From contig OX155961.1 in the NCBI GenBank assembly GCA_944548615.1, positions 21,532,773 through 21,596,772 on the forward strand: 64,000 bases of DNA, in the 5' to 3' direction. The notes beneath the pieces were generated by a model. It was not told where the DNA came from. It searched no databases and worked only from the letters and a program-made list of their open reading frames with translations. The stretch is from Micropterix aruncella. Its lineage: Eukaryota; Arthropoda; Insecta; Lepidoptera; Micropterigidae. This document shows, piece after piece, positions 1 to 11,907 of the stretch. How positions within the stretch are numbered: position 1 is the stretch's first letter; every line of letters begins with the position of its first letter. A program made the translations under genes and the position numbers.

Positions 1-82
1 ATTTGAATTTTCAAATCTGACAGTTGGTTCGAAATTTGAATTTTCAAATTTGACAGTTGGTTCGAAATTTGAATTTTCAAAT

Positions 83-148
83 CTGACAGTTGGCGCGAAA
101 TTTGAATTTTCAAATTTGACAGGTGGTTCGAATATTGAATTTTCAAAT
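83..148 (+). repeat. Representative 66-bp dimer (GGCGCG monomer + GGTGG monomer)
   Basis: A CTGACAGTTGGCGCG monomer at 83 is followed by a TTGACAGGTGG monomer at 116. This ordered pair recurs throughout 1-49880 and after 63706, and both halves are absent together from 49885-63705. Exceptions exist: GGCGCG followed by TTGACAGTTGG near 4190-4220, and two successive GGCGCG monomers near 36840-36875. The pairing is therefore a strong preference, not a rule. It suggests that an ancestral dimer was amplified in this part of the array. Confidence 0.85.
92..100 (-). promoter_or_regulatory. E2F-like motif in GGCGCG monomers (first of several hundred)
   Basis: GGCGCGAAA on the plus strand reads TTTCGCGCC on the minus strand. 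This matches the established E2F/DP core TTTSSCGC, including the TTTCGCGC form. The same 9-mer occurs in nearly every GGCGCG monomer of 1-49884 and again from 63706. It is created by the TT-to-CG change that distinguishes this monomer family. Binding is inference only: the word may be fortuitous, and no promoter or gene is nearby. Confidence 0.35.
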
Positions 149-214
149 CTGACAGTTGGCGCGAAATTTCAATTTTCAAATTTGACAGGTGGTTCGAAAT
201 TTGAATTTTCAAAT

Positions 215-247
215 CTGACAGTTGGTTCGAAATTTGAATTTTTAAAT
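215..247 (+). repeat. Representative 33-bp monomer (GGTTCG type)
   Basis: The monomer is shown here starting at CTGACAG. In order it holds CTGACAGTTGG, the palindrome TTCGAA (one CpG), then AAATTTGAA, TT and TTCAAAT, which form an inverted repeat. In monomers followed by a TTG start the arms lengthen to 9 bp (AAATTTGAA / TTCAAATTT), and TCAAATTTGA across the monomer junction is a perfect 10-bp palindrome. In CTG contexts the arms are 7 bp. This copy carries one variant, TTTTTAAAT in place of TTTTCAAAT. The GACAG and TTCAAAT cores are the most conserved parts by eye. Confidence 0.95.
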
Positions 248-1422
248 CTGACAGTTGGTTCGAAATTTGAAATTTCAAATTTGACAGTTGGTTCGAAATT
301 TGAATTTTCAAATCTGACAGTTGGCGCGAAATTTGAATTTTCAAATTTGACAGGTGGTTCGAAATTTGAATTTTCAAATCTGACAGTTGGCGCGAAATTT
401 GAATTTTCAAATTTGGCAGGTGGTTCGAAATTTGAATTTTCAAATCTGACAGTTGGTTCGAAATTTGAATTTTCAAATCTGACAGTTGGCGCGAAATTTG
501 AATTTTCAAATTTGACAGGTGGTTCGAATATTGAATTTTCAAATCTGACAGTTGGCGCGAAATTTGAATTTTCAAATTTGACAGGTGGTTCGAAATTTGA
601 ATTTTCAAATCTGACAGTTGGTTCGAAATTTGAATTTTCAAATCTGACAGTTGGTTCGAAATTTGAATTTTCAAATTTGACAGTTGGTTCGAAATTTGAA
701 TTTTCAAATCTGACAGTTGGCGCGAAATTTGAATTTTCAAATTTGACAGGTGGTTCGAAATTTGAATTTTCAAACCTGACAGTTGGCGCGAAATTTGAAT
801 TTTCAAATTTGACAGGTGGTTCGAAATTTGAATTTTCAAATCTGACAGTTGGTTCGAAATTTGAATTTTCAAATTTGACAGTTGGTTCGAAATTTGAATT
901 TTAAAATCTGACAGTTGGCGCGAAATTTGAATTTTCAAATTTGACAGGTGGTTCGAAATTTGAATTTTCAAATCTGACAGTTGGCGCGAAATTTGAATTT
1001 TCAAATTTGACAGGTGGTTCGAAATTTCAATTTTCAAATCTGACAGTTGGTTCGAAATTTGAATTTTCAAATTTGACAGTTGGTTCGAAATTTGAATTTT
1101 CAAATCTGACAGTTGGCGCGAAATTTCAATTTTCTAATTTGACAGGTGGTTCGAAATTTGAATTTTCAAATCTGACAGTTGGCGCGAAATTTGAATTTTC
1201 AAATTTGACAGGTGGTTCGAAATTTGAATTTTCAAATCTGACAGTTGGTTCGAAATTTTTTGAATTTTCAAATTTGACAGTTGGTTCGAAATTTGAATTT
1301 TCAAATCTGACAGTTGGCGCGAAATTTGAATTTTCAAATTTGACAGGTGGTTCGAAATTAGAATTTTCAAATCTGACAGTTGGCGCGAAATTTGAATTTT
1401 AAAATTTGACAGGTGGTTCGAA

Positions 1423-2677
1423 ATTTGAATTTTCAAATCTGACAGTTGGTTCGAAATTTGAATTTTCAAATTTGACAGTTGGTTCGAAATTTGAATTTTC
1501 AAATCTGACAGTTGGCGCGAAATTTGAATTTTCAAATTTGACAGGTGGTTCGAATATTGAATTTTCAAATCTGACAGTTGGCGCGAAATTTCAATTTTCA
1601 AATTTGACAGGTGGTTCGAAATTTGAATTTTCAAATCTGACAGTTGGTTCGAAATTTGAATTTTTAAATCTGACAGTTGGTTCGAAATTTGAAATTTCAA
1701 ATTTGACAGTTGGTTCGAAATTTGAATTTTCAAATCTGACAGTTGGCGCGAAATTTGAATTTTCAAATTTGACAGGTGGTTCGAAATTTGAATTTTCAAA
1801 TCTGACAGTTGGCGCGAAATTTGAATTTTCAAATTTGGCAGGTGGTTCGAAATTTGAATTTTCAAATCTGACAGTTGGTTCGAAATTTGAATTTTCAAAT
1901 CTGACAGTTGGCGCGAAATTTGAATTTTCAAATTTGACAGGTGGTTCGAATATTGAATTTTCAAATCTGACAGTTGGCGCGAAATTTGAATTTTCAAATT
2001 TGACAGGTGGTTCGAAATTTGAATTTTCAAATCTGACAGTTGGTTCGAAATTTGAATTTTCAAATCTGACAGTTGGTTCGAAATTTGAATTTTCAAATTT
2101 GACAGTTGGTTCGAAATTTGAATTTTCAAATCTGACAGTTGGCGCGAAATTTGAATTTTCAAATTTGACAGGTGGTTCGAAATTTGAATTTTCAAACCTG
2201 ACAGTTGGCGCGAAATTTGAATTTTCAAATTTGACAGGTGGTTCGAAATTTGAATTTTCAAATCTGACAGTTGGTTCGAAATTTGAATTTTCAAATTTGA
2301 CAGTTGGTTCGAAATTTGAATTTTAAAATCTGACAGTTGGCGCGAAATTTGAATTTTCAAATTTGACAGGTGGTTCGAAATTTGAATTTTCAAATCTGAC
2401 AGTTGGCGCGAAATTTGAATTTTCAAATTTGACAGGTGGTTCGAAATTTCAATTTTCAAATCTGACAGTTGGTTCGAAATTTGAATTTTCAAATTTGACA
2501 GTTGGTTCGAAATTTGAATTTTCAAATCTGACAGTTGGCGCGAAATTTCAATTTTCTAATTTGACAGGTGGTTCGAAATTTGAATTTTCAAATCTGACAG
2601 TTGGCGCGAAATTTGAATTTTCAAATTTGACAGGTGGTTCGAAATTTGAATTTTCAAATCTGACAGTTGGTTCGAAA
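1423..2677 (+). repeat. HOR of 1,422 bp, copy 2 (partial)
   Basis: It matches copy 1 in order of monomer variants until about 2677. There copy 1 carries its 3-bp insertion and this copy does not; the following monomer order then differs. Tandem duplication by unequal exchange is the simplest explanation. The breakpoint is accurate only to about one monomer. Confidence 0.85.
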
Positions 2678-3082
2678 TTTGAATTTTCAAATTTGACAGT
2701 TGGTTCGAAATTTGAATTTTCAAATTTGACAGTTGGTTCGAAATTTGAATTTTCAAATCTGACAGTTGGCGCGAAATTTGAATTTTCAAATTTGACAGGT
2801 GGTTCGAAATTTGAATTTTCAAATCTGACAGTTGGTTCGAAATTTGAATTTTCAAATTTGGCAGTTGGTTCGAAATTTGAATTTTCAAATTTGACAGTTG
2901 GTTCGAAATTTGAATTTTCAAATCTGACAGTTGGCGCGAAATTAGAATTTTCAAATTTGACAGGTGGTTCGGTATTTGAATTTTCAAATCTGACAGTTGG
3001 TTCGAAATTTGAATTTTCAAATTTGACAGTTGGTTCGAAATTTGAATTTTCAAATCTGACAGTTGGCGCGAAATTTGAATTT
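2678..3082 (+). repeat. Satellite segment without a recognised HOR partner
   Basis: About twelve monomers of mixed GGTTCG/GGCGCG type. They include individual variants such as TTTGGCAGTTGG near 2857 and GGTTCGGTATTT near 2967 that I did not find elsewhere in the window. There is no gene or other element here. Confidence 0.75.
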
Positions 3083-5565
3083 TCAAATTTGACAGGTATT
3101 CGAAATTTGAATTTTCAAATCTGACAGTTGGCGCGAAATTTGAATTTTCAAATTTGACAGGTGGTTCGAAATTTGAATTTTCAAATCTGACAGTTGGTTC
3201 GAAATTTGAATTTTCAAATCTGACAGTTGGTTCGAAATTTGAATTTTCAAATTTGACAGTTGGTTCGAAATTTGAATTTTCAAATCTGACAGTTGGCGCG
3301 AAATTTGAATTTTCAAATTTGACAGGTGGTTCGAAATTTGAATTTTCAAATCTGACAGTTGGCGCGAAATTTGAATTTTCAAATTTGACAGGTGGTTCGA
3401 AATTTGAATTTTCAAATCTGACAGTTGGTTCGAAATTTGAATTTTCAAATTTGACAGTTGGTTCGAAATTTGAATTTTCAAATCTGACAGTTGGCGCGAA
3501 ATTTGAATTTTCAAATTTGACAGGTGGTTCGAAATTTGAATTTTCAAATCTGACAGTTGGCGCGAAATTTGAATTTTCAAATTTGACAGGTGGTTCGAAA
3601 TTTGAATTTTCAAATCTGACAGTTGGTTCGAAATTTGAATTTTCAAATTTGACAGTTGGTTCGAAACTTGAATTTTCAAATCTGACAGTTGGCGCGAAAT
3701 TTCAATTTTCTAATTTGACAGGTGGTTCGAAATTTGAATTTTCAAATCTGACAGTTGGCGCGAAATTTGAATTTTCAAATTTGTCAGGTGGTTCGAAATT
3801 TGAATTTTCAAATCTGACAGTTGGTTCGAAATTTGAATTTTCAAATTTGACAGTTGGTTCGAAATTTGAATTTTCAAATTTGACAGGTGGTTCGATATTT
3901 GAATTTTCAAATCTGACAGTTGGTTCGAAATTTAAATTTTCAAATTTGACAGTTGGTTCGAAATTTGAATTTTCAAATCTGACAGTTGGTTCGAAATTTG
4001 AATTTTCAAATTTGACAGTTGGTTCGAAATTTGAATTTTCAAATCTGACAGTTGGTTCGAAATTTGAATTTTCAAATTTGACAGTTGGTTCGAAATTTGA
4101 ATTTTCAAATCTGACAGTTGGCGCGAAATTTGAATTTTCAAATTTTACAGGTGGTTCGAAATTTGAATTTTCAAATCTGACAGTTGGCGCGAAATTTGAA
4201 TTTTCAAATTTGACAGTTGGTTCGAAATTTGAATTTTCAAATCTGACAGTTGGCGCGAAATTTCAATTTTCTAATTTGACGGGTGGTTCGAAATTTGAAT
4301 TTTCAAATCTGACAGTTGGCGCGAAATTTGAATTTTCAAATTTGTCAGGTGGTTCGAAATTTGAATTTTCAAATCTGACAGTTGGCGCGAAATTTGAATT
4401 TTCAAATTTGACAGTTGGTTCGAAATTTGAATTTTCAAATCTGACAGTTGGTTCGAAATTTGAATTTTCAAATTTGACAGTTGGTTCGAAATTTAAATTT
4501 TCAAATCTGACAGTTGGTTCGAAATTTGAATTTTCAAATCTGACAGTTGGTTCGAAATTTGAATTTTCAAATTTGACAGTTGGTTCGAAATTTGAATTTT
4601 CAAATCTGACAGTTGGTTCGAAATTTGAATTTTCAAATTTGACAGTTGGTTCGAAATTTGAATTTTCAAATCTGACTGTTGGTTCGAAATTTGAATTTTC
4701 AAATTTGACAGTTGGTTCGAAATTTGAATTTTCAAATCTGACAGTTGGCGCGAAATTTGAATTTTCAAATTTGACAGGCGGTTCGAAATTTGAATTTTCA
4801 AATCTGACAGTTGGTTCGAAATTTGAATTTTCAAATTTGACAGTTGGCGCGAAATTTGAATTTTCAAATTTGACAGGTGGTTCGAAATTTGAATTTTCAA
4901 ATCTGACAGTTGGCGCGAAATTTGAATTTTCAAATTTGACAGGTAGTTCGAAATTTGAATTTTCAAATCTGACAGTTGGTTCGAAATTTGAATTTTCAAA
5001 TCTGACAGTTGGCGCGAAATTTGAATTTTCAAATTTGACAGGTGGTTCGAAATTTGAATTTTTAAATCTGACAGTTGGTTCGAAATTTGAATTTTCAAAT
5101 TTGACAGTTGGTTCGAAATTTGAATTTTCAAATCTGACAGTTGGTTCGAAATTTGTATTTTCAAATTTGACAGTTGGTTTGAAATTTGAATTTTCAAATC
5201 TGACATTTGGCGCGAAATTTGAATTTTCAAATTTGACAGGGGGTTCGAAATTTGAATTTTCAAATCTGACAGTTGGCGCGAAATTTGAATTTTCAAATTT
5301 GACAGGTGGTTCGAAATTTGAATTTTCAAATTTGACAGTTGGTTCGAAATTTGAATTTTCAAATCTGACAGTTGGTTCGAAATTTGAATTTTCAAATTTG
5401 ACAGTTGGTTCGAAATTTGAAATTTCAAATCTAACAGTTGGTTCGAAATTTGAATTTTCAAATTTGACAGTTGGTTCGAAATTTCAATTTTCAAATCTGA
5501 CAGTTGGCGCGAAATTTGAATTTTCAAATTTGACAGGTGGTTCGAATTTGAATTTTCAAATCTGA
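3083..5565 (+). repeat. Module M1, copy 1
   Basis: M1 runs from the GGTATTCG deletion (3095) to the GGTTCGAATTTG deletion (5536). Three other copies lie at 9353-11736, 26030-28281 and 42171-44422. Distances between the two deletions are 2441, 2342, 2210 and 2210 bp, so copies differ by whole monomers. This copy has about five extra monomers near its start. Diagnostic internal variants shared with other copies include TTTGTCAGG (near 3783), GATATTTG (near 3893) and ATTTAAATTTTC (near 3932 and 4493). Confidence 0.85.
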
Positions 5566-7910
5566 CAGTTGGCGCGAAATTTGAATTTTCAAATTTGACA
5601 GTTGGTTCGAAATTTGAATTTTCAAATCTGACAGTTGGCGCGAAATTTGAATTTTCAAATTTGACAGTTGGTTCGAAATTTGAATTTTCAAATCTGACAG
5701 TTGGTTCGAAATTTGAATTTTCAAATTTGACAGTTGGTTCGAAATTTGAATTTTCAAATCTGACAGTTGGTTCGAAATTTGAATTTTCAAATTTGACAGT
5801 TGGTTCGAAATTTGAATTTTCAAATCTGACAGTTGGTTCGAAATTTGAATTTTCAAATTTGACAGTTGGTTCGAAATTTGAATTTTCAAATCTGACAGTT
5901 GGCGCGAAATTTGAATTTTCAAATTTGACAGTTGGTTCGAAATTTGAATTTTCAAATCTGACAGTTGGTTCGAAATTTGAATTTTCAAATTTGACAGTTG
6001 GTTCGAAATTTAAATTTTCAAATCTGACAGTTGGTTCGAAATTTGAATTTTCAAATCTGACAGTTGGTTCGAAATTTGAATTTTCAAATTTGACAGTTGG
6101 TTCGAAATTTGAATTTTCAAATCTGACAGTTGGTTCGAAATTTGAATTTTCAAATCTGACAGTTGGTTCGAAATTTGAATTTTCAAATTTGACAGTTGGT
6201 TCGAAATTTGAATTTTCAAATTTGACAGTTGGTTCGAAATTTGAATTTTCAAATCTGACAGTTGGCGCGAAATTTGAATTTTCAAATTTGACAGGTGGTT
6301 CGAAATTTGAATTTTCAAATCTGACAGTAGGCGCGAAATTTGAATTTTCAAATTTGACAGGTGGTTCGAAATTTGAATTTTCAAATCTGACAGTTGGTTC
6401 GAAATTTGAATTTTCAAATCTGACAGTTGGCGCGAAATTTGAATTTTCAAATTTGACAGGTGGTTCGAAATTTGAATTTTCAAATCTGACAGTTGGTTCG
6501 AAATTTGAATTTTCAAATCTGACAGTTGGCGCGAAATTTGAATTTTCAAATTTGACAGGTGGTTCGAAATTTGAATTTTCAAATCTGACAGTTGGCGCGA
6601 AATTTGAATTTTCAAATTTGACAGGTGGTTCGAAATTTGAATTTTCAAATCTGACAGTTGGTTCGAAATTTGAATTTTCAAATTTGACAGTTGGTTCGAA
6701 ATTTGAATTTTCAAATTTGACAGTTGGTTCGAAATTTGAATTTTCAAATCTGACAGTTGGCGCGAAATTAGAATTTTCAAATTTGACAGGTGGTTCGATA
6801 TTTGAATTTTCAAATCTGACAGTTGGTTCGAAATTTGAATTTTCAAATTTGACAGTTGGTTCGAAATTTGAATTTTCAAATCTGACAGTTGGCGCGAAAT
6901 TTGAATTTTCAAATTTGACAGGTGGTTCGAAATTTGAATTTTCAAATCTGACAGTTGGTTCGAAATTTGAATTTTCAAATCTGACAGTTGGTTCAAAATT
7001 TTTTGAATTTTCAAATTTGACAGTTGGATCGAAATTTGAATTTTCAAATCTGACAGTTGGCGCGACATTTGAATTTTCAAATTTGACAGGTGGTTCGATA
7101 TTTGAATTTTCAAATCTGACAGTTGGTTCGAAATTTGAATTTTCAACTTTGACAGTTGGTTCGAAATTTGAAATTTCAAATCTGACAGTTGGCGCGAAAT
7201 TTGAATTTTCAAATTTGACAGGTGGTTCGAAATTTGAATTTTCAAATTTGACAGTTGGTTCGAAATTTGAATTTTCAAATCTGACAGTTGGTTCGAAATT
7301 TGAATTTTCAAATCTGACAGTTGGCGCGAAATTTGAATTTTCAAATTTGACAGGCGGTTCGAAATTTGAATTTTCAAATCTGACAGTTGGTTCGAAATTT
7401 GAATTTTCAAATTTGACAGTTGGCGCGAAATTTGAATTTTCAAATTTGACAGGTGGTTCGAAATTTGAATTTTCAAATCTGACAGTTGGCGCGAAATTTG
7501 AATTTTCAAATTTGACAGGTAGTTCGAAATTTGAATTTTCAAATCTGACAGTTGGTTCGAAATTTGAATTTTCAAATCAGACAGTTGGCGCGAAATTTGA
7601 ATTTTCAAATTTGACAGGTGGTTCGAAATTTGAATTTTTAAATCTGACAGTTGGTTCGAAATTTGAATTTTCAAATTTGACAGTTGGTTCGAAATTTGAA
7701 TTTTCAAATCTGACAGTTGGTTCGAAATTTGAATTTTCAAATTTGACAGTTGGTTTGAAATTTGAATTTTCAAATCTGACATTTGGCGCGAAATTTGAAT
7801 TTTCAAATTTTACAGGGGGTTCGAAATTTGAATTTTCAAATCTGACAGTTGGCGCGAAATTTGAATTTTCAAATTTGACAGGTATTCGAAATTTGAATTT
7901 TCAAATCTGA
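5566..7910 (+). repeat. Module M2, copy 1
   Basis: It runs from the GGTTCGAATTTG deletion to the next GGTATTCG deletion. It opens with a long stretch of GGTTCG monomers, then GGCGCG/GGTGG dimers, then the 3-bp T-run expansion (6999-7004), and ends with a TTTTACAGGGGG monomer near 7812. The same order is seen from 11737, 28282 and 44423. A shifted copy ends at 24587. In this copy the expanded monomer reads GGTTCAAAA instead of GGTTCGAAA. Confidence 0.85.
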
Positions 7911-8533
7911 CAGTTGGCGCGAAATTTGAATTTTCAAATTTGACAGGTGGTTCGAAATTTGAATTTTCAAATCTGACAGTTGGCGCGAAATTTGAATTTT
8001 CAAATTTGACAGGTGGTTCGAAATTTGAATTTTCAAATCTGACAGTTGGTTCGAAATTTGAATTTTCAAATTTGACAGTTGGTTCGAAATTTGAATTTTC
8101 AAATCTGACAGTTGGCGCGAAATTTGAATTTTCAAATTTGACAGGTGGTTCGAAATTTGAATTTTCAAATCTGACAGTTGGCGCGAAATTTGAATTTTCA
8201 AATTTGACAGGTGGTTCGAAATTTGAATTTTCAAATCTGACAGTTGGTTCGAAATTTGAATTTTCAAATTTGACAGTTGGTTCGAAATTTGAATTTTCAA
8301 ATCTGACAGTTGGCGCGAAATTTGAATTTTCTAATTTGACAGGTGGTTCGAAATTTGAATTTTCAAATCTGACAGTTGGCGCGAAATTTGAATTTTCAAA
8401 TTTGTCAGGTGGTTCGAAATTTGAATTTTCAAATCTGACAGTTGGTTCGAAATTTGAATTTTCAAATTTGACAGTTGGTTCGAAATTTGAATTTTCAAAT
8501 TTGACAGGTGGTTCGATATTTGAATTTTCAAAT
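7050..8533 (+). repeat. Tandem duplication of 1,484 bp, copy 1
   Basis: The span is 45 monomers minus one base. The GCGCGACATTTG variant near 7060 recurs near 8544, and the GGTATTCG deletion at 7881 recurs at 9365. Breakpoints were placed where flanking monomer order changes and are good to about 50 bp. The copies differ at one monomer: TTTGAATTTTCTAA near 8320 here against TTTCAATTTTCTAA near 9804 in copy 2. Confidence 0.88.
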
Positions 8534-10017
8534 CTGACAGTTGGCGCGACATTTGAATTTTCAAATTTGACAGGTGGTTCGATATTTGAATTTTCAAATC
8601 TGACAGTTGGTTCGAAATTTGAATTTTCAACTTTGACAGTTGGTTCGAAATTTGAAATTTCAAATCTGACAGTTGGCGCGAAATTTGAATTTTCAAATTT
8701 GACAGGTGGTTCGAAATTTGAATTTTCAAATTTGACAGTTGGTTCGAAATTTGAATTTTCAAATCTGACAGTTGGTTCGAAATTTGAATTTTCAAATCTG
8801 ACAGTTGGCGCGAAATTTGAATTTTCAAATTTGACAGGCGGTTCGAAATTTGAATTTTCAAATCTGACAGTTGGTTCGAAATTTGAATTTTCAAATTTGA
8901 CAGTTGGCGCGAAATTTGAATTTTCAAATTTGACAGGTGGTTCGAAATTTGAATTTTCAAATCTGACAGTTGGCGCGAAATTTGAATTTTCAAATTTGAC
9001 AGGTAGTTCGAAATTTGAATTTTCAAATCTGACAGTTGGTTCGAAATTTGAATTTTCAAATCAGACAGTTGGCGCGAAATTTGAATTTTCAAATTTGACA
9101 GGTGGTTCGAAATTTGAATTTTTAAATCTGACAGTTGGTTCGAAATTTGAATTTTCAAATTTGACAGTTGGTTCGAAATTTGAATTTTCAAATCTGACAG
9201 TTGGTTCGAAATTTGAATTTTCAAATTTGACAGTTGGTTTGAAATTTGAATTTTCAAATCTGACATTTGGCGCGAAATTTGAATTTTCAAATTTTACAGG
9301 GGGTTCGAAATTTGAATTTTCAAATCTGACAGTTGGCGCGAAATTTGAATTTTCAAATTTGACAGGTATTCGAAATTTGAATTTTCAAATCTGACAGTTG
9401 GCGCGAAATTTGAATTTTCAAATTTGACAGGTGGTTCGAAATTTGAATTTTCAAATCTGACAGTTGGCGCGAAATTTGAATTTTCAAATTTGACAGGTGG
9501 TTCGAAATTTGAATTTTCAAATCTGACAGTTGGTTCGAAATTTGAATTTTCAAATTTGACAGTTGGTTCGAAATTTGAATTTTCAAATCTGACAGTTGGC
9601 GCGAAATTTGAATTTTCAAATTTGACAGGTGGTTCGAAATTTGAATTTTCAAATCTGACAGTTGGCGCGAAATTTGAATTTTCAAATTTGACAGGTGGTT
9701 CGAAATTTGAATTTTCAAATCTGACAGTTGGTTCGAAATTTGAATTTTCAAATTTGACAGTTGGTTCGAAATTTGAATTTTCAAATCTGACAGTTGGCGC
9801 GAAATTTCAATTTTCTAATTTGACAGGTGGTTCGAAATTTGAATTTTCAAATCTGACAGTTGGCGCGAAATTTGAATTTTCAAATTTGTCAGGTGGTTCG
9901 AAATTTGAATTTTCAAATCTGACAGTTGGTTCGAAATTTGAATTTTCAAATTTGACAGTTGGTTCGAAATTTGAATTTTCAAATTTGACAGGTGGTTCGA
10001 TATTTGAATTTTCAAAT
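8534..10017 (+). repeat. Tandem duplication of 1,484 bp, copy 2
   Basis: Direct repeat of the preceding 1,484 bp. Just past its end (about 10035) the array continues with a TTTAAATTTTC monomer, as in M1 near 3932. Copy 1 at the equivalent place returns to GCGCGACATT. That makes the junction visible. Confidence 0.88.
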
Positions 10018-11736
10018 CTGACAGTTGGTTCGAAATTTAAATTTTCAAATTTGACAGTTGGTTCGAAATTTGAATTTTCAAATCTGACAGTTGGTTCGAA
10101 ATTTGAATTTTCAAATTTGACAGTTGGTTCGAAATTTGAATTTTCAAATCTGACAGTTGGTTCGAAATTTGAATTTTCAAATTTGACAGTTGGTTCGAAA
10201 TTTGAATTTTCAAATCTGACAGTTGGCGTGAAATTTGAATTTTCAAATTTTACAGGTGGTTCGAAATTTGAATTTTCAAATCTGACAGTTGGCGCGAAAT
10301 TTGAATTTTCAAATTTGACAGTTGGTTCGAAATTTGAATTTTCAAATCTGACAGTTGGCGCGAAATTTCAATTTTCTAATTTGACAGGTGGTTCGAAATT
10401 TGAATTTTCAAATCTGACAGTTGGCGCGAAATTTGAATTTTCAAATTTGTCAGGTGGTTCGAAATTTGAATTTTCAAATCTGACAGTTGGCGCGAAATTT
10501 GAATTTTCAAATTTGACAGTTGGTTCGAAATTTGAATTTTCAAATCTGACAGTTGGTTCGAAATTTGAATTTTCAAATTTGACAGTTGGTTCGAAATTTA
10601 AATTTTCAAATCTGACAGTTGGTTCGAAATTTGAATTTTCAAATCTGACAGTTGGTTCGAAATTTGAATTTTCAAATTTGACAGTTGGTTCGAAATTTGA
10701 ATTTTCAAATCTGACAGTTGTTTCGAAATTTGAATTTTCAAATCTGACAGTTGGTTCGAAATTTGAATTTTCAAATTTGACAGTTGGTTCGAAATTTGAA
10801 TTTTCAAATCTGACAGTTGGTTCGAAATTTGAATTTTCAAATCTGACTGTTGGTTCGAAATTTGAATTTTCAAATTTGACAGTTGGTTCGAAATTTGAAT
10901 TTTCAAATCTGACAGTTGGCGCGAAATTTGAATTTTCAAATTTGACAGGCGGTTCGAAATTTGAATTTTCAAATCTGACAGTTGGTTCGAAATTTGAATT
11001 TTCAAATTTGACAGTTGGCGCGAAATTTGAATTTTCAAATTTGACAGGTGGTTCGAAATTTGAATTTTCAAATCTGACAGTTGGCGCGAAATTTGAATTT
11101 TCAAATTTGACAGGTAGTTCGAAATTTGAATTTTCAAATCTGACAGTTGGTTCGAAATTTGAATTTTCAAATCTGACAGTTAGCGCGAAATTTGAATTTT
11201 CAAATTTGACAGGTGGTTCGAAATTTGAATTTTTAAATCTGACAGTTGGTTCGAAATTTGAATTTTCAAATTTGACAGTTGGTTCGAAATTTGAATTTTC
11301 AAATCTGACAGTTGGTTCGAAATTTGTATTTTCAAATTTGACAGTTGGTTTGAAATTTGAATTTTCAAATCTGACATTTGGCGCGAAATTTGAATTTTCA
11401 AATTTGACAGGGGGTTCGAAATTTGAATTTTCAAATCTGACAGTTGGCGCGAAATTTGAATTTTCAAATTTGACAGGTGGTTCGAAATTTGAATTTTCAA
11501 ATTTGACAGTTGGTTCGAAATTTGAATTTTCAAATCTGACAGTTGGTTCGAAATTTGAATTTTCAAATTTGACAGTTGGTTCGAAATTTGAAATTTCAAA
11601 TCTAACAGTTGGTTCGAAATTTGAATTTTCAAATTTGACAGTTGGTTCGAAATTTGAATTTTCAAATCTGACAGTTGGCGCGAAATTTGAATTTTCAAAT
11701 TTGACAGGTGGTTCGAATTTGAATTTTCAAATCTGA
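9353..11736 (+). repeat. Module M1, copy 2
   Basis: Homologous to 3083-5565 at an offset of 6,105 bp in its first half and 6,171 bp at its end, a two-monomer length difference. Copy-specific changes include GGCGTGAAA near 10225 (shared with the 26 kb and 42 kb copies), GTTGTTTCG near 10718 and GTTAGCGCG near 11180. Its 3-prime boundary is the deletion at 11707. Confidence 0.85.
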
Positions 11737-11907
11737 CAGTTGGCGCGAAATTTGAATTTTCAAATTTGACAGTTGGTTCGAAATTTGAATTTTCAAATCT
11801 GACAGTTGGCGCGAAATTTGAATTTTCAAATTTGACAGTTGGTTCGAAATTTGAATTTTCAAATCTGACAGTTGGTTCGAAATTTGAATTTTCAAATTTG
11901 ACAGTTG
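11737..11907 (+). repeat. Start of module M2, copy 2
   Basis: About five monomers directly after the 11707 deletion, matching 5566-5736. They are listed separately because the 5,682-bp tandem repeat begins only at about 11908. One GGCGCG monomer is present near 11808. Confidence 0.75.

Larger units (their letters stand above)
1..1422 (+). repeat. HOR of 1,422 bp, copy 1
   Basis: Forty-three monomers plus one 3-bp insertion. Rare variants recur exactly 1,422 bp downstream: GGCAGGTGG near 415 and 1837, CAAACCTGAC near 774 and 2196, and the TTTTAAAATCTG change near 900 and 2322. The T-run expansion at 1256-1261 is present only in this copy. In the plus frame the change at 904 makes a TAA, so the frame is interrupted at the same place in both copies. 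Confidence 0.9.

Noticed and set aside
116..130. Splice donor-like CAG/GTGG in GGTGG monomers
   Set aside because: A weak match repeated by amplification, with no exon-like sequence or matching acceptor context around it.
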